A stretch of DNA of 64,000 nt. It comes from Sphingomonas sp. PP-F2F-G114-C0414. Lineage in GTDB: Bacteria > Pseudomonadota > Alphaproteobacteria > Sphingomonadales > Sphingomonadaceae. The stretch's first letter is position 1. Every line of letters starts with the position of its first letter. The notes below the pieces were generated by a model that was given only the letters and a program-made list of their open reading frames with translations, ran no database searches and had not been told where the DNA came from. A program made the position numbers and the translations under genes. Below are positions 1 through 8,154 of the stretch, one piece after another. The DNA is taken from assembly GCF_003688595.1 (NCBI RefSeq), contig NZ_RCWT01000014.1, positions 124,001-188,000 on the forward strand, read 5' to 3'.

Positions 1-330
1 CGAAGAGCGGCGCACCGCCGCCAGAAGAGATATGGACGAGACGTCGGTGCGCACCACCAGCGTCGGCCCGGGTCCCACAAAGCTCACAGCCTATCTCGGA
101 CCAGGCGTAGTACGCCTTTGCCTCACCGAACGGGCGGGCAAAAGCTATCCATGCTAAGGCTGAACGAACGTCCAGAGGCGGGAAGGGCGCTGCCGCCCCG
201 AATGTCTGGAAGTGGGGCCGCATTGAGACTGCCGCTAAGGATCGAGCGCTGAAACTATGATGGCGGGCATCCGTGGGCACGAGGCAAACGCCTTGCGTGC
301 AAGGGGCGACCGCATCGCCTCTGCGGTAAT
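1..330. other. Left-edge region without a supported gene
   Basis: No convincing gene is visible here. One frame on the plus strand is open from base 2 to a TAA at 155-157 (51 codons). It could be the 3' end of a gene entering from the left, but the translation matches no family I recognise. A short open frame starting at 257 lies mostly antisense to the cytochrome gene and is probably not coding. Confidence 0.4.
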
Positions 331-1359
331 TCAGCGACCCGCAAAATACTGCGCAAGCGGGTCGATCATGTCCTCGGGGATGCGACGGGCGATGACCGGC
401 ATCGTCGACTGCGATTTGCGCGCGTCCACCAGCGTCTCGTCGCCGCGCCAGTTACGGAGGCGTTGCGCGATGTAGCTGGCGCGCTGGCCGGTGAGCACGG
501 GGTAGGGCTTGCCGGGTGCGTGGCAGCTCGCGCAGGCGGGGAGTTGCGCCTTCGGCAGCCCTTCGCGGTCGATCCGGGCAGCCGCGGTCGATCCCGACGG
601 CGTGACGCCGCCGATCCCCGGCATCGCCGCGAAGTGATCCGCGAGGCGCGTCATGTCCTCGGGTGTCAGCGTCGCGGCGGCGTTCGCCATCACCGCGCTC
701 TGGCGCTTGCCGGTTGCATAGGCTTCCAACGCGGCGCGGAGATACGCGGGGCTCTGGCCGCCAAGAACGGGCATGTCGGGCTGGCCGCGACCACGCCCAT
801 CTGCGCCGTGGCAGCCTACGCAGGTGGCAATCCTGGCATCGGTGACGCCCGGCACTTCGGTCAGCGAGCGATAGGTCGCGGGCGACATTTCCGGCAGCAG
901 GCGGACGAACGCGACCATGCGGCGGACTTCGTCGTCGCGGTCCTTGGCGGCCCAGCCGGGCATGCCGGTGTATTTGACGCCGTGCTTGAGGATCCAGAAG
1001 ATCTGCTTGTCGGTCCACTCGCGCGCGTTGACCGCGAGGTTGGGGGCAGGGGGCGTCGCCGCCTGCATTACCGGGAGCGGACGAACGCCGGGGGCGCCGT
1101 GGCACGAGGCGCAGCTTGCCTTGAACAGGCCGGCGGCGCTGACGAGACCCTCGTTCGCCTTGGGATCGTCGGGGGCGGTGACGGCAGCGTAGGTGCGGAC
1201 CGAGTTGCGCATCGTCCAGTGGAGGAACCAGTCGGTGATCTTCCAATGGCCCGACGACGCGGCGATGTTGAACACGCCCGACCAGGCGAACAACAGTCCG
1301 GCGAGTGCCAGCGCGAGAATCGCGGCGGCGGCGCGCGCCCAGGTAATCCGGATCGTCAT
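331..1359 (-). CDS. Tri-heme membrane-anchored cytochrome c of the oxidase operon
   Basis: A c-type cytochrome of 342 residues with one N-terminal membrane anchor (about residues 8-30) and three CxxCH heme attachment motifs: CASCH at 83-87, CVGCH at 180-184 and CASCH at 276-280. This implies three cytochrome c folds in tandem on the periplasmic face. It is the last gene of the caa3 oxidase operon and overlaps the end of the upstream CtaG-like gene by 4 bases, so co-expression is likely. An electron-donor role to the oxidase is inferred from position and heme content. Methionines in the stretches after each motif could be axial ligands, but I could not assign them. Family identity is secure; the exact partner is not. 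Confidence 0.88.
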   Translation of the reverse strand: MTIRITWARAAAAILALALAGLLFAWSGVFNIAASSGHWKITDWFLHWTMRNSVRTYAAVTAPDDPKANEGLVSAAGLFKASCASCHGAPGVRPLPVMQAATPPAPNLAVNAREWTDKQIFWILKHGVKYTGMPGWAAKDRDDEVRRMVAFVRLLPEMSPATYRSLTEVPGVTDARIATCVGCHGADGRGRGQPDMPVLGGQSPAYLRAALEAYATGKRQSAVMANAAATLTPEDMTRLADHFAAMPGIGGVTPSGSTAAARIDREGLPKAQLPACASCHAPGKPYPVLTGQRASYIAQRLRNWRGDETLVDARKSQSTMPVIARRIPEDMIDPLAQYFAGR

Positions 1360-1988
1360 GCGGTCGCGCTCCGTGTCTTCAACAGTCCGCCGAGCATCGC
1401 GAGCCCGCCGATGAAATAGCTCGCCGCGCCGACCATCAGCATGACGACGCCGCCGAGTTGCTGGTCTTCGAGGGCATCGAGGCCGTGGATCGCCGGGTGC
1501 ATCGCCGACATTTGGGCCATCATCGCGTAGAGCGGTCGCGGGGCGAGGCCGATCAATGCGCCGAGCAGCGTCATGTGCATCGATGTCAGCAGCAATGCCG
1601 CGACGCCAGAGGCGCGGCGGTCGGTGGCGCCGCCGACGCGGGTGCCAAGCACCGCGCTCCAGAGGAGGACGCCGGCGATGAGGAAGCTCGCTTGCTCGAT
1701 GAGCAGCGCGAGCGGCTGCATGTCGACGCGGAGCCGCAGTGCGGGGAGGTGCCAGAGCCAGACGATGACGAGTTCGACGAGCGACATCGCGAGCGGGGTG
1801 ACGATTGCGGGCCAGCGCTCGGCTGGGTCGAAGCGGCTGCCGGCGACCCCGTAGGCGAGGAACGGCGCGGCGACGGCGACCGCTATCATGTGACCCGCCA
1901 TGTGACCGACCATCCCGAGCGGCGCCGCGGCGAAGGCCCAGCCGAGCGGGACGAGCACGGCGCCCAGGACGAGGCTCGCGCGTCTCAT
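1356..1988 (-). CDS. CtaG/Caa3-type cytochrome c oxidase assembly protein
   Basis: A polytopic membrane protein of 210 residues resembling the caa3_CtaG family, whose members help mature or insert the copper centres of cytochrome oxidases. Several hydrophobic segments are visible. His/Met-rich stretches (GHMAGHMI near the N-terminus, TSMHMTLLG further on) fit copper handling. The frame is open well upstream, but I chose the ATG at 1988: it overlaps the previous stop codon in an ATGA, and the upstream part of the frame is arginine-rich shadow sequence. Placement between oxidase subunit genes and the tri-heme cytochrome supports the assembly role. Confidence 0.8.
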   Translation of the reverse strand: MRRASLVLGAVLVPLGWAFAAAPLGMVGHMAGHMIAVAVAAPFLAYGVAGSRFDPAERWPAIVTPLAMSLVELVIVWLWHLPALRLRVDMQPLALLIEQASFLIAGVLLWSAVLGTRVGGATDRRASGVAALLLTSMHMTLLGALIGLAPRPLYAMMAQMSAMHPAIHGLDALEDQQLGGVVMLMVGAASYFIGGLAMLGGLLKTRSATA

Positions 1989-2368
1989 CGGCAGTCGCCG
2001 AACATGATGACCGGCAAGGCCGTGAAGATCACCGCGACGAAGCTCAGCCCCGCCAGCAACCGCGTCGACAGCGCGAGGAAGCGGAGGCGATCGATCGCGG
2101 TGCCCTGTTCGTGTGGGGCGGGATCGCCGGGCGTCTCCGATTGGACACGCGCGATATAGCCCGCCGCGACGATCCCCAGCAGCGCGACGATCGTCGCGAT
2201 CAGCGTCGCCAGCGGGAAGCCGGTCAACGCCGTCCCCGGGGTCGAGGATTTCGCGCAGGTCACTGCCACCCACAGGTAACAGAACAGGAAATGCACGGCC
2301 CAGATCGTCGGCGGGACGATCAGCGTCCACAGCGTCACTTTCAGGTCGCGGGCCCAATGTTTCTTCAT
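1985..2368 (-). CDS. Small membrane protein of the cox operon
   Basis: A 127-residue protein with three likely membrane segments (about residues 10-35, 50-72 and 103-123) and a Cys in CYLWVAVTC. It overlaps the fused oxidase gene by 4 bases upstream and the ctaG-like gene by 4 bases downstream, so it is translationally coupled in the operon. Similar small hydrophobic proteins accompany caa3 oxidase genes in alphaproteobacteria and are usually left hypothetical. I cannot tell whether it is a structural subunit (IV-like) or an assembly helper. Confidence 0.75.
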   Translation of the reverse strand: MKKHWARDLKVTLWTLIVPPTIWAVHFLFCYLWVAVTCAKSSTPGTALTGFPLATLIATIVALLGIVAAGYIARVQSETPGDPAPHEQGTAIDRLRFLALSTRLLAGLSFVAVIFTALPVIMFGDCR

Positions 2369-4911
2369 GCGACACCCGGGAACAGGCCGATCGTGCAGAA
2401 CGTCACGATGCCCGTCAGCGCGAGGAAATGGTTGTACACGGTGATGTTGCGCAGGTCGGCGTCATAGACCGGCGTCATCTTGCCTGCGAGGCTGCGCGCG
2501 AGCGTGTAGGCCTGCATGATGACTCCGATCGCGGCGTGGACCGCGGTCCAGATCGCCAGCGTCCAGACGATCGCGGGATAGACGTGGAGTTCGGGATCGA
2601 GCCCCGAATACCACGGTCCCGCGAGCCCTGCGAACAGGCTCGACAACGTCGCGACGATCCCGACCACCAGCAGCGCGCGACCCGCACCGACATTGCCGCG
2701 CCGGTGCACTTCGCGCGCGCCGACGGTCGCGGCCCAGCCGGTGAGCGTCAGCGCCAGCGCGACCATCGGCCAGAACACGCCCGGTCCGTTCAGCCCGACG
2801 CCGCTCGGCGGAAAATCATTGTGGATCGTCCAGAAGAAGAAATAGCCGAACACGAGGCCGGAGAACGCGGTCGCGTCCGCCATCATCGTGATGAACATCG
2901 CCCACCAACCCGGCGCCGACGGCCCCGAGGTGTAGAGCGGCACTTCGATGCCGTGGCCGATATGCTTGGTCGGCTTTTCGGGGATCTCGGCGGTGCCGGT
3001 CCACAGCCACCACAGCACGCACGCGAGCGTCGCGACGCCGCTGACCGCCGACCAGATATAGAGGTGGTACGTCGTCAGGATGAACACGCCGGCCAGCGCG
3101 ACCGCGGTCATCATCGGCTTCACGCTCGGGGTACCCAAGCGGATCACCTGGAGGGGGCGAGCATCGAGCACGGTCGTGATGATCGACTCGCGCCGCATCT
3201 CCTCCGCGTCGGGCAGGAAGAAGCGACCCTCGTCGACCTTCTGGACGAAGTTCTTCTGGTCCCAGATCGGATAGCGGCTCTCGATCAGCGGGACCGAGCG
3301 GATGCCCCAATCCTCGTCGTCGGGCAGTGCGAGCCATTCGAGCGTGCCGGCGTTCCACGGGTTGCGCGGCGCCTTCGGACGACGCGGCGACAGCGCGAGG
3401 TCGATGCAGACGATCAGCACGCCAGTTGCGAACATGTACGAACCCGCGGTCGAGGCGAGGTTGAGTCCGCCGATGCCGAGTTCCTCCGGATAGGTGAACA
3501 CGCGCCGCGGCATGCCCAGCAGGCCCGACAGGTGCATCGGGAAGAAGGTCAGGTTCATGCCGACGAACATGATCCAGAACGCGATCCGCCCGAGCCGGTC
3601 CGACAGCTTCTTCCCCGTCACCAGCGGCCAGTAATAATAGAGCCCGGCGAACAGCGGCAGCAGCGTGCCGCCGATCAGCACGTAGTGGAGATGCGCGACG
3701 ATGAAATAGGTGTCGTGCGCCTGCCAGTCGAACGGGGCGACCGCGACCATCACGCCGGTCAGGCCGCCGATCACGAACACCGCCAAGCTCCCGCTCGCAT
3801 AAAGCAACGGCGTCGATTTCTTCACGTTGCCCGCCCAGAGCGTCGCGATGAACACGAAGATCTGGACGCCGGTCGGGATCGCCACCGCTTCCGATGCCGC
3901 CGCGAAGAAGGCGAGGCTGATCTTCGGCAGCCCGGTCGTAAACATGTGGTGGACCCACAGTCCGAAGCTCAGGAACGCCGTCCCGACCGCGGCCAGCACG
4001 ATCCACGGATAGCCGAGCAGATGCCGTTGCGCGAACGTCGGGATCAGCATCGCGAACAGCGCGATCGACGGCAGGAAGACGATGTAGACTTCCGGATGCC
4101 CGAAGATCCAGAACAGGTGCTGCCACAGCAGGGGATCGCCGCCCTTCTCCGCGTTGAAGAACGGCCAGTTCAACAGCCGCTCCATCTCGAACAGCACGTC
4201 GCCCGCGATCAGCGGCGGGAACGCGAACAGGATCATCACCGCGACCACCAGGATGTACCAGGCGTAGAGCGGCATCAGGTTAAGCCGCATGCCAGGCGGG
4301 CGGCATTTCAGCACGCCGACGATCAGCTCAACTGCCGCCGCTACCGACGACACTTCGATGAAGCTCAGCCCAAGCATCCAGATGTCCGCGCCGAGCCCGC
4401 TCAGGTCGGTCCGCGTCGTCAGCGGCGGGTACATGAACCAGCCGCCATCGGGTGCCGCGTCGAAGAAGATCGAGCCCGACACGAACACGCCGCCGATCAG
4501 GAAGCTCCAATAGCCGAACCCCGACAGCCGCGGAAACGGCAGGTCGCGCGCGCCGAGCAGTTGCGGCAACAGGATGATCGACACCGCCTCGAACATCGGC
4601 ACCGCGAACAGGAACATCATCATCGAGCCGTGCAGCGTGAACAGCTGATTGAACGTGTTCGCCGTGACGAGATCGTTGTTCGGCACTGCCAGCTGCGTCC
4701 GCATGATCAGCGCTAGCACACCCGCGAACAGCATGAAGCCGAACGCCGTCAGCGTGTACCACACGCCGATCCGGTTGTTGTTGACGTCGGTCCAGCGGAA
4801 GAACCAGCCGGTGGGCGGCTTCCAGACTTCCCGCAGACGATCTTCCTGGCCTTTCCGCACCGCGGGGTCATTCTGGTCGGGCGCGATATATTGGGTGCTC
4901 TCGGTGGTCAT
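2365..4911 (-). CDS. ctaD: Cytochrome c oxidase subunit I fused to subunit III (caa3-type)
   Basis: An 848-residue fusion. Residues 1 to about 570 form heme-copper oxidase subunit I; residues from about 630 to the end form a subunit III domain starting near GWWAMFITMMADATAFSG. Visible ligands and channel residues include the His in FTLHGSMMM, the GHPEVY motif with the Glu and Tyr expected of an A1-type enzyme, the HHMF copper ligands, and VAHLHYVL with the two heme ligands. The enzyme reduces O2 to water and pumps protons at the inner membrane. The start is the ATG at 4911, which overlaps the coxB stop as ATGA; the frame is open further upstream but antisense-like there. Fused I/III subunits are known in caa3 oxidases of several bacteria. 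Confidence 0.95.
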   Translation of the reverse strand: MTTESTQYIAPDQNDPAVRKGQEDRLREVWKPPTGWFFRWTDVNNNRIGVWYTLTAFGFMLFAGVLALIMRTQLAVPNNDLVTANTFNQLFTLHGSMMMFLFAVPMFEAVSIILLPQLLGARDLPFPRLSGFGYWSFLIGGVFVSGSIFFDAAPDGGWFMYPPLTTRTDLSGLGADIWMLGLSFIEVSSVAAAVELIVGVLKCRPPGMRLNLMPLYAWYILVVAVMILFAFPPLIAGDVLFEMERLLNWPFFNAEKGGDPLLWQHLFWIFGHPEVYIVFLPSIALFAMLIPTFAQRHLLGYPWIVLAAVGTAFLSFGLWVHHMFTTGLPKISLAFFAAASEAVAIPTGVQIFVFIATLWAGNVKKSTPLLYASGSLAVFVIGGLTGVMVAVAPFDWQAHDTYFIVAHLHYVLIGGTLLPLFAGLYYYWPLVTGKKLSDRLGRIAFWIMFVGMNLTFFPMHLSGLLGMPRRVFTYPEELGIGGLNLASTAGSYMFATGVLIVCIDLALSPRRPKAPRNPWNAGTLEWLALPDDEDWGIRSVPLIESRYPIWDQKNFVQKVDEGRFFLPDAEEMRRESIITTVLDARPLQVIRLGTPSVKPMMTAVALAGVFILTTYHLYIWSAVSGVATLACVLWWLWTGTAEIPEKPTKHIGHGIEVPLYTSGPSAPGWWAMFITMMADATAFSGLVFGYFFFWTIHNDFPPSGVGLNGPGVFWPMVALALTLTGWAATVGAREVHRRGNVGAGRALLVVGIVATLSSLFAGLAGPWYSGLDPELHVYPAIVWTLAIWTAVHAAIGVIMQAYTLARSLAGKMTPVYDADLRNITVYNHFLALTGIVTFCTIGLFPGVA

Positions 4912-5879
4912 TTGAGCCCCTGAAGGTAGCTTGCGATCTGGTCGGCTTCGGCGGCTGACATCTGCGGGAAGGCGGGCATCCGCACGCCGGGCTTGGTCTT
5001 GGCCGGATCGCGTACGAACCCGGCGATGTTGGCATGCGTCATCGGCAACACGCCCGCGGCGAGCGTCGGGCGCGAGCCGAAGTGCGTCAGGTCGGGGCCG
5101 ATCTTCGCGACCGGGCCGACGCCGCGGACGCTGTGGCAACCGCTACAGCCATAGCTCGCAAACAGGCGCGCGCCGGGCGACGCGGTGAGGACGGCGGGCT
5201 TGCGCTGCTCGGCGAGCCAGCGCTCGAATGCGGCCGGCTCCATCGCGATCACGTCGAACGCCATCAGCGCGTGGCCGAGCCCGCAGAACTCGGCGCAGAC
5301 TCCGCGGTACGTCCCCGCCTTGGTCGCGCGGACGACGAGCCGGTTGGTGCGGCCGGGGATCATGTCCATTTTCCCAGCGAGACCCGGCACCCAGAAGCTG
5401 TGGATGACGTCGGGGCTGCGGAGCGACAGTTCGACCGTGCGGCCAACGGGGAGTCGAAGTTCGTTCGCGGTCTCGACCACCGATCCGCCCGGCGGCGCAT
5501 AGCGGACGCGCCACCAGAACTGTTCGCCCTCGACCCGGATGCGCAGGTCGCCGTTGGCCACCTCGCGCGGCCGCATCGCGGGCAGGGCGTAGAGCACCAG
5601 GCCCAGCAGCAGGATCGAAGGACCGATGCCGCCGAGCCACAGCACCAGCTTCATCCCGCCCTTGTGAGTCAGCCGACCTTCCGGCGCGCGCATGGCGTGG
5701 CGCATCAGCAACGCGAGCCCGCCCGCGAGAATGATCGCGCCGATGACCAGAACGATGGTGATCGAGAGGACCTTGTCCGCCTCTTCGCCGAACGGCGCCA
5801 GCGTCGACTGGTGCCGGTTGCACGCCGCCAACAGCGGCAGGCACGCGCCCACGGAAAGAAAAATAGCCTTCCGCATCAT
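4908..5879 (-). CDS. coxB: Cytochrome c oxidase subunit II with C-terminal cytochrome c
   Basis: A 323-residue lipoprotein-like subunit II. A signal peptide ends in LLAAC (Cys20, lipidation site), two membrane helices follow (about 37-60 and 78-100), then a cupredoxin domain. The CuA ligands are His160 (VIHSFWVP), Cys195 and Cys199 (CAEFC), His203 and Met206. A cytochrome c domain follows with CSGCH at 245-249, which makes this a caa3-type oxidase. The start at 5879 follows an AAGG-containing ribosome site. A second ATG follows directly, and an upstream in-frame start at 5939 would spoil the signal peptide. It is the first gene of the oxidase operon. Confidence 0.95.
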   Translation of the reverse strand: MMRKAIFLSVGACLPLLAACNRHQSTLAPFGEEADKVLSITIVLVIGAIILAGGLALLMRHAMRAPEGRLTHKGGMKLVLWLGGIGPSILLLGLVLYALPAMRPREVANGDLRIRVEGEQFWWRVRYAPPGGSVVETANELRLPVGRTVELSLRSPDVIHSFWVPGLAGKMDMIPGRTNRLVVRATKAGTYRGVCAEFCGLGHALMAFDVIAMEPAAFERWLAEQRKPAVLTASPGARLFASYGCSGCHSVRGVGPVAKIGPDLTHFGSRPTLAAGVLPMTHANIAGFVRDPAKTKPGVRMPAFPQMSAAEADQIASYLQGLK

Positions 5880-5940
5880 CACCTTGCCACCCTTGCGAAG
5901 CGCGTCCCTAACCCGGCTGGCGGGGGCACGTAAACCCAAA

Positions 5941-5956
5941 ATGACAGAAATGTCAT
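5941..5956. promoter_or_regulatory. Short perfect inverted repeat upstream of the oxidase operon
   Basis: ATGACA and TGTCAT flank a 4-base spacer (GAAA), about 60 bases upstream of coxB. It sits where a regulator could act on the cox promoter. A 6-bp arm can occur by chance, so this is only a candidate operator. Confidence 0.3.
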
Positions 5957-6082
5957 GTAGGCCTGTCGACGAGAGCAGTCGCGTAGGCAGGTCTAATCCA
6001 CACGTCCGGTTCGTGCCGCCGGAGGAACCGATCTGGAGATCGATTGGGGATTGGCCGCATTCGGTGTGCTAGCGGATCGTGC

Positions 6083-6412
6083 ATGAACTATCTCATGCTA
6101 GCAATCGCGATCGTCTCCGAGGTTTGTGCCACGACGGCAATGAAGCAGTCGAATGGTTTTACCCGCATGCCTTGGACGATTGTTACCGTCATCGGCTACG
6201 GTATTGCCTTCTACTGCCTGTCGCTGACCCTTCGAACGATACCGACAGGCATTGCGTACGCTATCTGGTCAGGCGCCGGCATCGTCCTGATTTCGGCGGC
6301 TGCATGGGCATTCCAGGGTCAAAAGCTCGATGCTGCTGCTGTATTTGGCATGGGCCTGATCATTGCCGGCGTCATCGTGATGAACGTGTTCTCGAACGCG
6401 TCGAGCCCTTGA
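6083..6412 (+). CDS. SMR-family multidrug efflux protein (EmrE/QacE-like)
   Basis: A 109-residue protein with four membrane helices covering nearly its whole length. The membrane-embedded acidic residue is present (IVSEVCATTAMK, Glu13, equivalent to EmrE Glu14). The family signature around IPTGIAYAIWSGAGIVLI is also clear. SMR dimers exchange protons for lipophilic cations or guanidinium at the inner membrane. The start is the ATG at 6083, giving the usual N-terminus; a frame open from 6044 would add a polar leader. It stands alone between the divergent cox operon and the sigma-factor gene. Substrate cannot be told from sequence. Confidence 0.9.
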   Translation: MNYLMLAIAIVSEVCATTAMKQSNGFTRMPWTIVTVIGYGIAFYCLSLTLRTIPTGIAYAIWSGAGIVLISAAAWAFQGQKLDAAAVFGMGLIIAGVIVMNVFSNASSP

Positions 6413-6594
6413 GCGGACGGCCGAAGCTGGGGAGCGGCAGAGTGCGCCCCAATGGCCGGGTATGGGGCGTCTGACGGGGGGCGAGCGTACAGCCGCAAGG
6501 CATCAGCGGAGGGCTACGTTCGACCCGACCCATGACGCTGTCCCCGTCGTGTAAGAATACCGGGCTAGGCGGCGCAGCATGGCTTCTGGAGCAT

Positions 6595-7170
6595 GTGTTG
6601 AGCTGGCTGCGTGACATCGACCGCTGGTTTCTCGCCGAGGTGCTGCCGCATGCGGCGGCCTATCGCGCGAAGGCAGCGTATCTGTGCGGCCGCGACAACG
6701 CCGAGGATCTGGTCCAGGACGCCTATGCACGCGTTCTGAAAACGCCTGACTATCGCGCGATCGTCACGCCGCGCGGCTTCGTCCTGACGATCGTGCACAA
6801 TCTTGCGCTCGAACGACTGCGTCGCGCGAACGTGGTGCGGATCGACATGCTCGCGTCGCTCGACATGCGGGGTGTCGCGGACCCGGCGCCCGACGCCTTT
6901 GCAATCGCGTCGGGACGATCCGAATTGCAACGCCTGCTCGACCTGATCGACGCGCTGCCTGCGCAATGCTCGCGCGTCCTGCGCATGCGGAAGGTCGAGG
7001 GGATGCCGCCGGGTGACATCGCCGATGCGCTATGCATATCGGTCTCGACCGTGGAAAAGCATATCGCTAAGGGGCTGGCGCTCATCACGAGAGCCCGGCG
7101 CGATAACGAAGCGCAGGCGGAGGAAGCGTGCCAGGCCGTTCCGACATTCCGCAGCGTCATGCCGACCTGA
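6595..7170 (+). CDS. ECF RNA polymerase sigma factor (FecI type)
   Basis: A sigma-70 family factor of about 191 residues. Region 2 includes YLCGRDNAEDLVQDAYARVL and region 4 carries the helix-turn-helix GDIADALCISVSTVEKHIAKGL near the C-terminus. In the FecI pathway such a factor is held by a FecR-type protein and released when the TonB receptor binds its ligand. I chose the GTG at 6595 because a GGAG sequence lies a few bases before it; an ATG at 6532 in the same frame is the alternative (212 residues). The FecR gene starts inside its 3' end, so the two are coupled. Confidence 0.9.
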   Translation: MLSWLRDIDRWFLAEVLPHAAAYRAKAAYLCGRDNAEDLVQDAYARVLKTPDYRAIVTPRGFVLTIVHNLALERLRRANVVRIDMLASLDMRGVADPAPDAFAIASGRSELQRLLDLIDALPAQCSRVLRMRKVEGMPPGDIADALCISVSTVEKHIAKGLALITRARRDNEAQAEEACQAVPTFRSVMPT

Positions 7171-8075
7171 CCGACGAGGCTGCCGGCTGGCTGGCCGCGC
7201 TCGACGCGGGATCGGCGGACGTCGCGGCATTCGAGGCGTGGCGCGACGCCGATATCCGCCATGCCATAGCCTTTGCAGAGGTCGCCGGTACGTGGCGCGA
7301 TCTCGATGGCCTGCGTGGTACACGGGGTAAGACGAGGGCTTCGCTTGAAACGCAGCCCGCGGCGAAAACCGTCGCGCGGCCGAACCGGCGCCAGCTCCTG
7401 CGTGCTGCCGGCTCGATCGTAGCCGTTGCCGCGGTCGGCGGGGGCATCGCCTACCGCGCTGCGGCGCGCGATATGGCGGAGACCCGGGTCGGTCAGCGGA
7501 TGGCGGTCGCGGTGACGCCCGGCATCTTGCTCGATCTGAATACCGATAGTCGCGTCTACTGGCGCAACGGAACGCCTGCGCGGCTCTGGCTCGACCGCGG
7601 CGAGATCGCGCTGCGGCTGGCTGCCGACCACCGCCTGCAGTTGCTGACGCCGGGGGGGCAGTTCCAGCTCGATCCCGGTACGTACAACGTCCGGCTGCGC
7701 GGTGCGGGGTGCGAGCTGGCGGTGCTGGCGGGCGGTATTGCCGATGGATCGACGCTGCGCATCGGTTCGGGCGAAGTCGCGCTCGTCACGGCAGGGCAGG
7801 TCAGCATCCAGGCACGTGACGATATCGGCGGGGTCACCGCGTGGCAGCACGACACGCTGGTGCTCAACGGCGAAAGCCTCGACTATGCGGTCGCGGAAAT
7901 GAACCGGTACCTGCCGAACAAGATCGTGATCGGCGACCCCGCGTTGTCGCGCCTCCGGGTGGGCGGCAGTTTCGCGACCACCAGGCCGGCAGAATTCCTG
8001 CGCGCGCTGCGTAGTTCGTTCGGCATCCGCGCGACCGCAGGCCGGGCCGGAGGGATAGTCCTGACCCGCGCGTAA
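7128..8075 (+). CDS. FecR-type anti-sigma / transmembrane sensor
   Basis: A 315-residue protein. The N-terminal cytoplasmic domain (about 1-80, DUF4880-like, with FEAWRDADIRHAIAF) should bind the sigma factor. One membrane segment lies at about 90-110, followed by a periplasmic FecR domain (about 120-230). The C-terminal part (from about 245) resembles an STN fold and would contact the receptor's N-terminal domain. The start is a GTG at 7128 preceded by AGGA, overlapping the sigma gene by 43 bases. It completes a FecI-FecR-TonB receptor signalling set with the next gene. Confidence 0.9.
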   Translation: MPGRSDIPQRHADLTDEAAGWLAALDAGSADVAAFEAWRDADIRHAIAFAEVAGTWRDLDGLRGTRGKTRASLETQPAAKTVARPNRRQLLRAAGSIVAVAAVGGGIAYRAAARDMAETRVGQRMAVAVTPGILLDLNTDSRVYWRNGTPARLWLDRGEIALRLAADHRLQLLTPGGQFQLDPGTYNVRLRGAGCELAVLAGGIADGSTLRIGSGEVALVTAGQVSIQARDDIGGVTAWQHDTLVLNGESLDYAVAEMNRYLPNKIVIGDPALSRLRVGGSFATTRPAEFLRALRSSFGIRATAGRAGGIVLTRA

Positions 8076-8154
8076 AGTTTATTTTCGCGGTCGATGGCGG
8101 TTTGTCCGCGCTCATCCATCCCTGCTCCGACACACGGTGCGATGCGGGGATTTC

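Noticed and set aside
1989-2375. Upstream extension of the ctaG-like frame to 2375
   Set aside because: The added 129 residues are Arg/Asp-rich and antisense in nature, and overlap the small cox membrane protein in another frame; the ATGA-linked start at 1988 fits better.
2113-4716. Very long open frame (867 codons) on the plus strand opposite the fused oxidase gene
   Set aside because: The translation is an Arg/Asp/Glu/His-rich mirror of the ctaD codons with no domain; the minus-strand frame has all catalytic motifs. GC-rich codon usage makes such shadows.
4908-5939. Start of coxB at 5939
   Set aside because: It would add 20 charged residues before the lipoprotein signal peptide; the ATG at 5879 has a ribosome site and gives a proper lipobox.
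5957-6082. Possible guanidine-type (ykkC or mini-ykkC) riboswitch before the SMR gene
   Set aside because: SMR genes often follow such RNAs, but I could not find two ACGR-loop hairpins or the ykkC core in these bases.
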